A stretch of DNA of 64,000 bases from JBGQOG01 sp052113705 (GTDB lineage: Bacteria > Pseudomonadota > Alphaproteobacteria > Rhodobacterales > Rhodobacteraceae): positions 186,001 through 250,000 of the forward strand of contig NZ_JBGQOG010000005.1 of assembly GCF_052113705.1 (NCBI RefSeq). Reading direction: 5' to 3'. This document shows, piece by piece, positions 41,408 through 49,016 of this stretch. The translations under genes and the position numbers were made by a program. The notes beneath the pieces were generated by a model. The model had not been told where the DNA came from and did not search any database. It saw only the letters and a program-made list of their open reading frames with translations. Each line of letters opens with the position of its first letter. Position 1 is the stretch's first letter.

Positions 41408-42666
41408 CTGTGGCGCGCCAGATTTTCATGGGCGCGGCTGAAATGCCCTGCCGCAATCGCGGCCACAATCGAAATCTCACCGCACAGACAGGTGGCCGCC
41501 ACCACCTCGGCCAGAGCGGCAGCCTTGCCCGCGCCCTTCAGCCCCAGCACATTCAGCCCCGCAGACTGGCTGGGCAGCCCGGTGCCGCCGCCCACGGACC
41601 CCACAAGGATATTGGGGAGCGTCACCGAGCAAAAGAGATCCTCGCCCCGCGCCTCCATCCGGGTGATGCCGACGGCACTTTCGGCCACGCAGGCCGCATC
41701 CTGCCCGGTCGCGAGATAGAGTGCCGCCAGACCATTGGCGAAATGCGCCTGCGCCCCCAATTGCCCCGAGAGATGCGCGCCGAGATTGGCCACCTGACCA
41801 TAATCGAGCATCGCCTGCACATTGGTCCCCAGCGTCTTTTGCACCACCGCAGCGGGCAGGGTGACCGAGGCGCTGACCTTGCGCCCGCGCCCGGTCACCA
41901 ACCCCAGAAACGAGGCCTTCTTGTCGCCCGAGAAATTCCCCTCGATATACCAGGCCTTCATCGGCACCGGACAATCCGCCACAATCGCATGGCACAAGGC
42001 ATCGGTGGCAATTGTCACCATATTCTGCCCCGCCGCGTCACCCGTGGTGTAGCGGCAGATCAGAAAGACGACATTGTTGTCGATGATCGGCTCGACCGAG
42101 GTCAGCTTGCCATAGCGGGTGGTCGCCTCGGCGGCGGTCTTCAGCGCCTCGATGTGGCGCACGGTCCATTCCACGAACTGACCCGCCGTCAGCAGGCTGT
42201 CAAAAACGAAAGCGGGGGTGCGGATCACCCCTTCATAGAGGAGCGCCGTGCTGATCCCCCCCGCTTTCGTTGCCGCATAGGCGCCGCGCGCATAGGAGGC
42301 GACCAGCGCCGCTTCGGTCGTGGCCATCGGCACATGATAATCGCCCTGCGCGTTCAATCCGTTGATCCGCAAGGGGCCAATGATCCCCACCGGGATCTTC
42401 ACCGTGCCAATGAAATTCTCAATATTCGCGCTGAACCGGTCGGGGTTTTCCAGCGTCAGCGGATCGGCCAGCGCGTCCTGATCGGCCTGCGAGGCGGTTT
42501 CGCGCAGCCGGGTCCAGTATTTCGCAACCGAGGCCAGACTGGCCGTGCGGACCGGGCGCAGCGTGGTGAACTCGGCATCGCTCGGCAACATCTGGGGCCC
42601 CGCGCCCGAGTCAAACCGTGCACGCGCCTTTTTCAACATCTCAATGACATACGAGGGAATTGTCAT
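41404..42666 (-). CDS. HMG-CoA reductase, class I type
   Basis: 420 residues. All catalytic parts are present: ENFIGTVKIPVGIIGPLRI (83-101), MATTEAALVAS with E118, GDAAGQNMV (209-217), EGNFSGDKKAS with K249/K250, TGQDAACVAES with D323, and LCGEISIVAAIAAGHF with H408. The IPVGxxGPL and TTE forms are those of class I, biosynthetic-type, NADPH enzymes rather than the catabolic class II of Pseudomonas. It makes mevalonate from HMG-CoA. No other mevalonate-pathway gene is in the window. It is the first gene of a seven-gene minus operon and is divergent, 76 bp apart, from the sulfotransferase-P450 pair. Confidence 0.92.
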   Translation of the reverse strand: MTIPSYVIEMLKKARARFDSGAGPQMLPSDAEFTTLRPVRTASLASVAKYWTRLRETASQADQDALADPLTLENPDRFSANIENFIGTVKIPVGIIGPLRINGLNAQGDYHVPMATTEAALVASYARGAYAATKAGGISTALLYEGVIRTPAFVFDSLLTAGQFVEWTVRHIEALKTAAEATTRYGKLTSVEPIIDNNVVFLICRYTTGDAAGQNMVTIATDALCHAIVADCPVPMKAWYIEGNFSGDKKASFLGLVTGRGRKVSASVTLPAAVVQKTLGTNVQAMLDYGQVANLGAHLSGQLGAQAHFANGLAALYLATGQDAACVAESAVGITRMEARGEDLFCSVTLPNILVGSVGGGTGLPSQSAGLNVLGLKGAGKAAALAEVVAATCLCGEISIVAAIAAGHFSRAHENLARHR

Positions 42667-42742
42667 CTGCGGGCTCCGGCTCTAGTTTCAAGGCGCTGGC
42701 CCGATAACATGTCAACATACTGCCAAAGCGCAAGGACAACCG
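42667..42742. promoter_or_regulatory. Divergent promoter region, HMG-CoA reductase / sulfotransferase
   Basis: 76 bp between the two start codons, so both operons must start here and can be regulated jointly. It contains AACATGTCAACATACTG at 42705-42721-like sequence around ACATGT, and AAGGA six bases before the sulfotransferase ATG. I see no reliable -35/-10 pair. Confidence 0.45.
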
Positions 42743-43861
42743 ATGGATCGCAGGCTGAAGCACCGCTGGAGCGTCGGGCATAATTACCTGACTGGTATCA
42801 CCTTTGGGAAATGGTGCAAGCTTCTGGCGCAAAACAATTTTCGCATCTCGCCAGCCTATCTGCACCGCGCGGCGGTCATCACAGTGGCCAGCCTCTCGAA
42901 CTCGGTCTGCGCCATGGTGGAAAACGCCCGCCATGGCGCGGCGGTTGCGCAGGTGGAGATCACCCGGCCGCCGCTCTTCGTGCTCGGCCATTGGCGCAGC
43001 GGCACCACTTTGCTGCATGAATTGCTGGCGCAGGATACCGCGCAGTTCCAGTTTCCCAACACCTATCAAGTGGTGAATCCCTACACGTTTCTTACCACCG
43101 AAGGCTTTGCCACCCGCGCCTTTCGCTGGATGCTGCCCGAGCGGCGGCCGATGGACAATATGGCGCTGAAATTCACCTCGCCGCAGGAGGATGAGTTTGC
43201 GCCTTTGCTGATGACGCTCACCTCGCTCTATCTCGGGATCAGCTTTCCCGAGCGTATGGCGCATTATGACCGCTATATGAGTTTTCGCGGTGTTGATCCC
43301 GCCGAGGTTGATGCCTGGAAGGCGGCCTTCGTGACGTTTTGCAAGAAACTCTCGCTGCACGATTCCCGGGCGCTGTTGATCAAGTCGCCGCCGCATACCG
43401 CCCGCATCCGCACCATTCTGGAGATGTTTCCAGAGGCGCGTTTCGTGCATGTCCACCGTGACCCCTACCGGGTGTTTCAGTCGCAGCGGCATTTCTTTGA
43501 TACGGCGGGATGGTACACCTATTTGCAACGTCCCGATCTCGCGGCGATAGATGAGGGGACCCTGCGGCGGCATGAGGTGATGTACGACGCCTATTACGAG
43601 GATCTGCCGCTGGTCGCCAAGGACCGCATCATCGACATTCGTTTTGACGACCTGGAGGCGGATCCGGTGGGCGAGATGGCCAAGGTTTATGCGCATCTCG
43701 CGCTGGACGGGTTCGCAGCTTTTGAGCAGAAGCTGCGCCACTATGTGGACAGCCTGAGCGGCTACCAAAAGAACGATTTCACCGAACTGGACGCCGCCAC
43801 AAAGGCCATCGTTGCCGCCCGCTGGGCGCGGAGTTTCAAGGCGGGGAACTACCCGATATGA
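42743..43861 (+). CDS. Sulfotransferase, large Stf-type family
   Basis: 372 residues. PAPS-binding loops are clear: PPLFVLGHWRSGTTLLHELL near residues 76-95 and RFVHVHRDPYRVFQSQRHFF near 232-251. SPQEDEFAPLLMTLTS and LIKSPPHTARI are typical of the larger sulfotransferases that act on lipid or polyketide hydroxyls. RBS AAGGA lies six bases before the ATG. The last codons overlap the P450 start (ATGA at 43858-43861), so one transcript makes both. The likely role is to sulfate a hydroxyl made by the P450. The acceptor is inferred from context. Confidence 0.85.
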   Translation: MDRRLKHRWSVGHNYLTGITFGKWCKLLAQNNFRISPAYLHRAAVITVASLSNSVCAMVENARHGAAVAQVEITRPPLFVLGHWRSGTTLLHELLAQDTAQFQFPNTYQVVNPYTFLTTEGFATRAFRWMLPERRPMDNMALKFTSPQEDEFAPLLMTLTSLYLGISFPERMAHYDRYMSFRGVDPAEVDAWKAAFVTFCKKLSLHDSRALLIKSPPHTARIRTILEMFPEARFVHVHRDPYRVFQSQRHFFDTAGWYTYLQRPDLAAIDEGTLRRHEVMYDAYYEDLPLVAKDRIIDIRFDDLEADPVGEMAKVYAHLALDGFAAFEQKLRHYVDSLSGYQKNDFTELDAATKAIVAARWARSFKAGNYPI

Positions 43862-45111
43862 CGCGCGCCCCGGGGCCGAAGGGCAGCGCAATCTGGGGAT
43901 CTCTGGCCGCGTTCAAGGCGGATCCGCTGGCGTGCCTGACGCAGGCCGCCCGCGATCATGGCGATGTGGTGCGGCTGCGGTTTGGTCCGGTGACCGCGCA
44001 TCTGATCAACCGGCCCGACCTTGTCGAACAGGTTCTGTCGCGCAACGGCGCCAATTACGACAAGGCCACCCGCAGTGCCCGCCGGATTGCGGCGGCCACC
44101 GGCAACAGCCTGCTCTCGGCAGATCACGTGGCATGGCAGCGCCACCGGCGCCTGATCCAGCCCGCCTTTCAGCCGCGCCGGTTCGCGGCGATTGGCCCGG
44201 TGATTGACACGCTGCTCGATCCGATGCTGGAGCGGTGGCGGCAGCGGGGCACCATCGATATTGTTGATGAGATGATGCAGCTCGTCATTGCGGCCGCGAT
44301 CAAAATCTTGTTCTCCGCCGATATTGATGCCGGACGGTTCAATGCCTGCCTTGCCGTCTTGCTGGCCGACACCTGGCGGCGGATTGAAGCACCGGTTGAT
44401 GCTTCGATGCTCTCGCCCCGTCTGCACAGACCGGCGTTCAAAGCGGCTGTTGCCGAGGTGAATGCCATTGTCTTCGATCTGATCCAGAACCGGCGGCGCG
44501 CGGCGCATCGTCCCGATGATGTGCTGACGGACCTTCTGGCCGCGCATGAGGCCGGGGGCGACATCCATCTGAGCGATCAGGAATTGCGCGACGCCGCCCT
44601 GACGCTGCTGCTCGCGGGGCATGAAACCACGGCCACCGCCCTGGCCTGGTCCTTTGTCCACAGCGCGGGCGCGGATGGGGAAACGGCTGATCCCGCCCAT
44701 ATTTTCGCCGAGAGCCTACGGCTGCATCCGTCGATCTGGGTGATTGAGCGGCGGGTGATCGCGGGTGACACCCTCGGCGGCTATGACATTCCGCGCGGCA
44801 GTTCGGTGCTGATATCGCCCTGGTTGCTGCACCGGCATCCGGGTTTCTGGACGGATCCGTCGCGGTTCGATCCGTCGCGTTTCGCGCACCACACACCACG
44901 CCCGCGCGATGCCTATCTGCCGTTTGGATTGGGCCAGCACCGCTGTGTGGGGCTGCATCTGGCCAGCACAATGGCCACGCATATCATCACGCGCGTTTAT
45001 GCCCGGTTCAGGTTGCATCTGATGCCGGGGCAGACGTTGGACGAGACCGCTGAAATCACCCTGCGCCCCACAACGGCGATCCGGATGCGGGTTGAAGACC
45101 GCCCATTGTGA
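43858..45111 (+). CDS. Cytochrome P450
   Basis: 417 residues. I-helix oxygen-activation motif LLAGHETTATAL near residue 256, K-helix ExxR as ESLR near 283, and the heme loop FGLGQHRCVG with the thiolate ligand C363. No membrane anchor, as in bacterial soluble P450s; N-terminus APGPKGSAIWGSLAAFK is of CYP-like type. Electrons would come from a ferredoxin and reductase; a 7Fe ferredoxin is encoded at 52.3 kb but in another operon. It is coupled to the sulfotransferase, as mycobacterial Stf3 and Cyp128 are adjacent for sulfomenaquinone. Confidence 0.92.
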   Translation: MTRAPGPKGSAIWGSLAAFKADPLACLTQAARDHGDVVRLRFGPVTAHLINRPDLVEQVLSRNGANYDKATRSARRIAAATGNSLLSADHVAWQRHRRLIQPAFQPRRFAAIGPVIDTLLDPMLERWRQRGTIDIVDEMMQLVIAAAIKILFSADIDAGRFNACLAVLLADTWRRIEAPVDASMLSPRLHRPAFKAAVAEVNAIVFDLIQNRRRAAHRPDDVLTDLLAAHEAGGDIHLSDQELRDAALTLLLAGHETTATALAWSFVHSAGADGETADPAHIFAESLRLHPSIWVIERRVIAGDTLGGYDIPRGSSVLISPWLLHRHPGFWTDPSRFDPSRFAHHTPRPRDAYLPFGLGQHRCVGLHLASTMATHIITRVYARFRLHLMPGQTLDETAEITLRPTTAIRMRVEDRPL

Positions 45112-45215
45112 TCTGCGCCAAAGCACCGCGCGGCACCATCCGCAACCGGGCGAGCCTTACGCAGGCACTGCCCGGAAGCCGTCAGGCACACCCGCGGCAA
45201 TCTGTTGCACGCCGC

Positions 45216-46121
45216 CTAGGAATCCAGCCGCATCTCGCGGATCAGCCGGTTCACGATGTCGCAGACAAAACTCTTGGCCGGATTGATGCCCGATGTCGCC
45301 GAGACCAGGGTGCCGATCTTCATGTCAATCAGCCCTTCGTGCAGCAGGGGGATGAACTTCAACTGCTGCTCCTCAATCTCTCTGCTGAAGCCGATCTTCG
45401 TGTAGATGCCGATACCCTGATTTTCGAGGATCATCTGTTTGGCGATGAACAGCGTGTTGGTGAACACATGCGTCGAGAGCGGCGAGGCCAGATTTGACAC
45501 CATCTGATCGATGATCGAATTGCGCCCGCGCGCGTCGATGGTGCGGACAAGCCGGTAATGCTGAATGTCATCCAAAGTGACACTGTTGCGCTCGGCCAGA
45601 GGGTGATCGGGGCGCAGGATCACGCCAAAGGGCGCCGACTTTTCCGAATTCACCCGGATGTCGGGATGGATGTCGATCAGGAAGGTCACCCCCACATCCG
45701 CAGCCCCGCCCGCGACCGCCCGCATCACCTCATCGGGCTGCGCGGTGGTGATCGAGATCGAGATGTCGGGATAGGTTTTGCTGAACTGCTGCAGGGCCTG
45801 CGGCAGGATGCCGTAGGCGACCGAGTCGATGGTGGCGATGTTGATATGCCCGGTGCGCAGGTCGCGCATGTCGTCGATCAGAATGCGCGTCCGCTCGTAA
45901 TCGTGCAGGGTCTTGCGGCAATGTTCCAGCAAGATGGCGCCGATGCTGGTCAGGTCGACCCCCTCGGGCGTCCTGTCAAAAAGAGAGACGCCAAGCTGTC
46001 TTTCCACGCTCAGAATCTTGCGGTTCACCGAGGTAGATGACACGTTCAGCAGCGTCGAAGCCTTGCGAATGGAGCGGTGACGGGCCACTTCGTCGAAATA
46101 TTTCAAGAAGATGGAATGCAT
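45216..46121 (-). CDS. LysR family transcriptional regulator
   Basis: 301 residues from ATG 46121. N-terminal HTH: FLKYFDEVARHRSIRKAST, LNVSSTSVNRKILSVERQLG, SLFDRTPEGVDLT. The effector domain follows (residues 90-290). Divergent from the NMT1-type solute-binding protein gene across 150 bp with an inverted repeat GTGCG-N5-CGCAC. It most likely controls the whole catabolic operon 46272-55495 in response to its substrate or an intermediate. The frame extends 85 codons upstream but across the promoter. Confidence 0.88.
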   Translation of the reverse strand: MHSIFLKYFDEVARHRSIRKASTLLNVSSTSVNRKILSVERQLGVSLFDRTPEGVDLTSIGAILLEHCRKTLHDYERTRILIDDMRDLRTGHINIATIDSVAYGILPQALQQFSKTYPDISISITTAQPDEVMRAVAGGAADVGVTFLIDIHPDIRVNSEKSAPFGVILRPDHPLAERNSVTLDDIQHYRLVRTIDARGRNSIIDQMVSNLASPLSTHVFTNTLFIAKQMILENQGIGIYTKIGFSREIEEQQLKFIPLLHEGLIDMKIGTLVSATSGINPAKSFVCDIVNRLIREMRLDS

Positions 46122-46143
46122 GCGCCGCTCCTGTGATGGGGTT

Positions 46144-46158
46144 GTGCGAAAAACGCAC
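46144..46158. promoter_or_regulatory. Candidate LysR box GTGCG-AAAAA-CGCAC
   Basis: Perfect inverted repeat GTGCGAAAAACGCAC; T46145 to A46157 gives the T-N11-A spacing of LysR sites. It lies 23 bp before the LysR start and 114 bp before the solute-binding gene, where an activator-type autoregulatory site is expected. Confidence 0.6.
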
Positions 46159-46233
46159 CACTGTTGGCAACTATTGATCCTTCCCGCATCGCGTTTTGCT
46201 GACCTAGTGTCAATGCAAGGGAGCGAAAAAGCT

Positions 46234-46252
46234 TCGACTGCAAAAAAGTCGA
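46234..46252. promoter_or_regulatory. Second inverted repeat TCGACT-N7-AGTCGA
   Basis: TCGACT at 46234-46239 and AGTCGA at 46247-46252, with A-rich spacer, 20 bp before the start of the solute-binding gene. It may be a second regulator site or an operator overlapping the promoter. Confidence 0.45.
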
Positions 46253-46271
46253 CAACCAACCGGAGAGTGAA

Positions 46272-47315
46272 ATGAAAGATGCCGTGCCGAGCCGTTACAG
46301 CCGTCGATCTCTGTTGAAAACCTTCGGGGCGGGCGCGGGTCTGGCCTGTGCCGGGACCTTCGTCGGGATCACCCAAGCCCGCGCCAATGACAGCTATGAG
46401 GTGACCTTGCAGCTGGGCTGGCTCGCCAGCAATGGCATTCTGGGCGAGTTGGTTGCCGATGAGAAGGGCTTTTTCGCCGAGGAAGGCCTGACGCTGACGG
46501 TGGTGCCGGGCGGGCCCAATATTGACGGTGTGGCCTCGGTTGCCTCTGGCCGGGCCAATCTCGGCTCGATCTCCTCCAGCCCGTCGCTGATGCTGGCGCG
46601 CTCAGCCGGACTGCCGATCAAATGCATTGCCGCGGGTTTTCAGCAGCATCCGTTCACCTATTTCTCGCTCAAGAGCAAACCGGTGACCAAGCCGCAGGAT
46701 CTGATCGGCAAGAAGGTGGCGACGAATGGCACCGCGCGGATCCTGCTGCGGGCGCTCTTGGCCAAGAACGGCATTTCCGAGGATGAAGTGGAAGTGCTGG
46801 TGATGGGGGCGGATATGGCGCCGCTGATGACCGGGCAGGTGGATGTGGTGACCGGCTGGAACACCAACACCAGCGCGCTGTCGATCCTCGGCGATCAGCG
46901 GGTGGATCTGTCGCTCTGGGATGCGGGCATCCAGCTTTACGCCAACCCCTATTACGTCACCGACAGCACGCTCGCCGAGCACCCCGAGCAGGTTGCCGCA
47001 ATGATCCGCGCGATCTCAAAGGGCTGGGGCTATGCTTATGAAAACCGCAAGGAAGCGGTGGAAATCTTGCTCAAGCGCTACCCGAACATGGACCTGCAGA
47101 ATGAGCTCGATACCGTCGATCTTTTGATGGATTATTCGTTCAACCCGAACACGGCCGCCAAGGGCTGGGGCACGATGACCGCCGAGAACTGGCAGGCGCA
47201 GATCGACATTTATGCGCAGCTGGGCCAGTTCGAGGGCACGGTGCCCGCGGTGTCCGATGTGATGACGTTGTCGGTGCTGGACGCCACCGCGGGCGCGCGC
47301 CCGACCTATGGGTGA
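46272..47315 (+). CDS. NMT1/TauA-type ABC solute-binding protein, Tat-exported
   Basis: 347 residues. Tat-type signal RRSLLKTFGAGAGLACAGTF followed by QARA as cleavage site near residue 37. Mature part YEVTLQLGWLASNGILGELVADEKGFFAEEGLTL matches NMT1/THI5-like binding proteins, which serve importers of sulfonates, nitrate, pyrimidine precursors and aromatic acids. The ATPase and permease follow directly. Ligand unknown, presumably the compound broken down by the downstream enzymes. RBS GGAGAG before ATG. Confidence 0.85.
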   Translation: MKDAVPSRYSRRSLLKTFGAGAGLACAGTFVGITQARANDSYEVTLQLGWLASNGILGELVADEKGFFAEEGLTLTVVPGGPNIDGVASVASGRANLGSISSSPSLMLARSAGLPIKCIAAGFQQHPFTYFSLKSKPVTKPQDLIGKKVATNGTARILLRALLAKNGISEDEVEVLVMGADMAPLMTGQVDVVTGWNTNTSALSILGDQRVDLSLWDAGIQLYANPYYVTDSTLAEHPEQVAAMIRAISKGWGYAYENRKEAVEILLKRYPNMDLQNELDTVDLLMDYSFNPNTAAKGWGTMTAENWQAQIDIYAQLGQFEGTVPAVSDVMTLSVLDATAGARPTYG

Positions 47316-47322
47316 GGCAGAG

Positions 47323-48132
47323 ATGACCATCCGCCAAGAAATCACCCCGGGATCTGCCGCCTCGGCGGCAGGCGTCCCCGCCGCCGCCTTGACCGACGCT
47401 TCGGTCAAGTTCGGGCGCTTCACGGCCATCGACGGCCTGTCGATCACCATCGAGCAGGGGGCGTTCTACACGATCCTCGGCCCCTCCGGCTGCGGCAAAT
47501 CCACCCTGCTGCGGCTGGTCTCCGACCTCATTCCGGCGGCCTCGGGCAAGGTCTCGATCTTTGGCAAATCCACCGAAGAGGCGCGGCTGGCACGGGAATT
47601 TGCCTTTGTGTTTCAGGATGCAACCCTGCTGCCCTGGCGCTCGGCGCTCAAAAATGTCGAGCTGCCGCTGGAAATCGGGCGGCGGCGGGGGGTGAAAATT
47701 CCGGTGGGTGACCGCAGCCCGCGTGAATTGCTCAAGCTGGTGGGTCTCGGCGGGCGCGAGGATGCGCTGCCGCATGAACTGTCCGGCGGCATGCGTCAGC
47801 GGGTGGCGATTGCCCGGGCGCTGGTCTGTCAGCCCAAGCTTTTGCTGATGGATGAGCCGTTCGGCGCCCTGGATGAGATGACGCGCGATCACCTGAACCT
47901 GCAGTTGTTGCAGATCTGGAAGGAAACCGGCACCACCATCCTCTTCGTCACCCATTCGATCCCGGAGGCGGTGTTTCTGGGGCAAAAGGTCTTGATGCTG
48001 AAGGCAAATCCGGGCCGCCTGCGTGAGGTTGTCGATATTGATCTGCCGCATCCGCGCGGGCTTGATCTGCGCGACACCCCGGAATTCACCCGCTATTCCG
48101 CCTATCTGCGCAAACTTCTGGAGACATGCTGA
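47323..48132 (+). CDS. ABC transporter ATP-binding protein, SsuB/TauB type
   Basis: 269 residues from ATG 47323, which has GTGAGG 7 bp upstream; the in-frame ATG at 47308 overlaps the previous gene by 8 bp and is possible. Walker A LGPSGCGKSTL, signature LSGGMRQRVAIARAL, Walker B LLLMDEPFGALD, switch His in LFVTHSIPEAVFL. The single short ATPase domain without TOBE is typical of nitrate/sulfonate importers. It powers the permease that follows in TGATG overlap. Confidence 0.88.
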   Translation: MTIRQEITPGSAASAAGVPAAALTDASVKFGRFTAIDGLSITIEQGAFYTILGPSGCGKSTLLRLVSDLIPAASGKVSIFGKSTEEARLAREFAFVFQDATLLPWRSALKNVELPLEIGRRRGVKIPVGDRSPRELLKLVGLGGREDALPHELSGGMRQRVAIARALVCQPKLLLMDEPFGALDEMTRDHLNLQLLQIWKETGTTILFVTHSIPEAVFLGQKVLMLKANPGRLREVVDIDLPHPRGLDLRDTPEFTRYSAYLRKLLETC

Positions 48133-48938
48133 TGGCTGCTGTCGATAACCTGCCCCCCTCGCGCCAGATCATTGATGAAGAGCGCGTGGCGGCGCGGCGC
48201 AAGAAAATGATCGCCGTTGGCGTGCCGGTGGTGACCGCCGTCCTGCTGGTGCTGATCTGGCAACTGGGCGTGAAATTCTTCGGCGTGCCGACCTATATCG
48301 CCCCAGCCCCCACCGATGTCGTGGCCACCTTCGGCGACAAATTCCCGATCCTGCTGACCAATTTCTGGCCGACGTTTTTCGAAAGCGTGCTGGGCTTTGT
48401 GGTCGGCAATGTCAGCGCGGTGATCATTGCCGTGGCCTTCGTGCACAGCCGGATGATCGAGCGTGCTTTCTTTCCGATCGCCGTCTTTATCAACACCATC
48501 CCGATCCTGGCGATTGCGCCGATCCTGGTGTTGATCCTCGGCCCGGGCCTCAGCGCCAAGGTGGTGATCGCGGCGCTGATCTGTTTCTTCCCGACGCTGG
48601 TCAACATGGTGCGCGGCCTGCAAGCGGTCAGCCCGCAGGCGCTGGAATTGGCCCGCATCCTCTCGGCCTCCAAAGCCGAGGTGTTCTGGAAGATCCGGCT
48701 GCCCTCGTCACTGCCCTTCCTGTTCTCGGCGCTGAAAATCGCGGCCACCACATGTGTGATCGGCGCGATTGTCGGGGAATGGGTCGGGGCGGATGTCGGG
48801 CTTGGGGCGCTGATCCTCGATGCCACGTTCAACTTCAACTCGCCGCTCCTCTACGCGACGGTCTTCATGTCCTCGGGTCTGTCGGTCCTGCTCTTTGCAG
48901 CGGTCTCGATTGTCGAGCGGCTGGTGGTGCGCTGGTAG
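48132..48938 (+). CDS. ABC transporter permease, SsuC/TauC type
   Basis: 268 residues; the ATG at 48132 shares one base with the ATPase stop (TGATG) and has GGAG eight bases upstream, so it is preferred over the ATG at 48126. About six hydrophobic segments and the EAA-type loop ELARILSASKAEVFWKIRLP near residue 175, then VGADVGLGALILDATFNF, which is the signature end of SsuC/TauC permeases. Forms the channel of the importer. Confidence 0.88.
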   Translation: MAAVDNLPPSRQIIDEERVAARRKKMIAVGVPVVTAVLLVLIWQLGVKFFGVPTYIAPAPTDVVATFGDKFPILLTNFWPTFFESVLGFVVGNVSAVIIAVAFVHSRMIERAFFPIAVFINTIPILAIAPILVLILGPGLSAKVVIAALICFFPTLVNMVRGLQAVSPQALELARILSASKAEVFWKIRLPSSLPFLFSALKIAATTCVIGAIVGEWVGADVGLGALILDATFNFNSPLLYATVFMSSGLSVLLFAAVSIVERLVVRW

Positions 48939-49016
48939 TCTAAAAAACTGAATTCAATATCGAAATGCGCTTCTTGAGATCAGGGTCTCAGCCGCGCTGC
49001 GAGAGGAGTATGCCTG

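Noticed and set aside
33411..42666. Archaeal-type ether lipid pathway
   Set aside because: HMGR, UbiA and a CTP-transferase-like protein are present, but glycerol-1-phosphate dehydrogenase and GGGP synthase, which define it, are not seen.
33411..42666. Fungal-style mevalonyl-CoA siderophore route (HMGR, ligase, acyltransferase)
   Set aside because: No ornithine hydroxylase, NRPS or mevalonyl-CoA hydratase is present; only the three generic enzyme types match.
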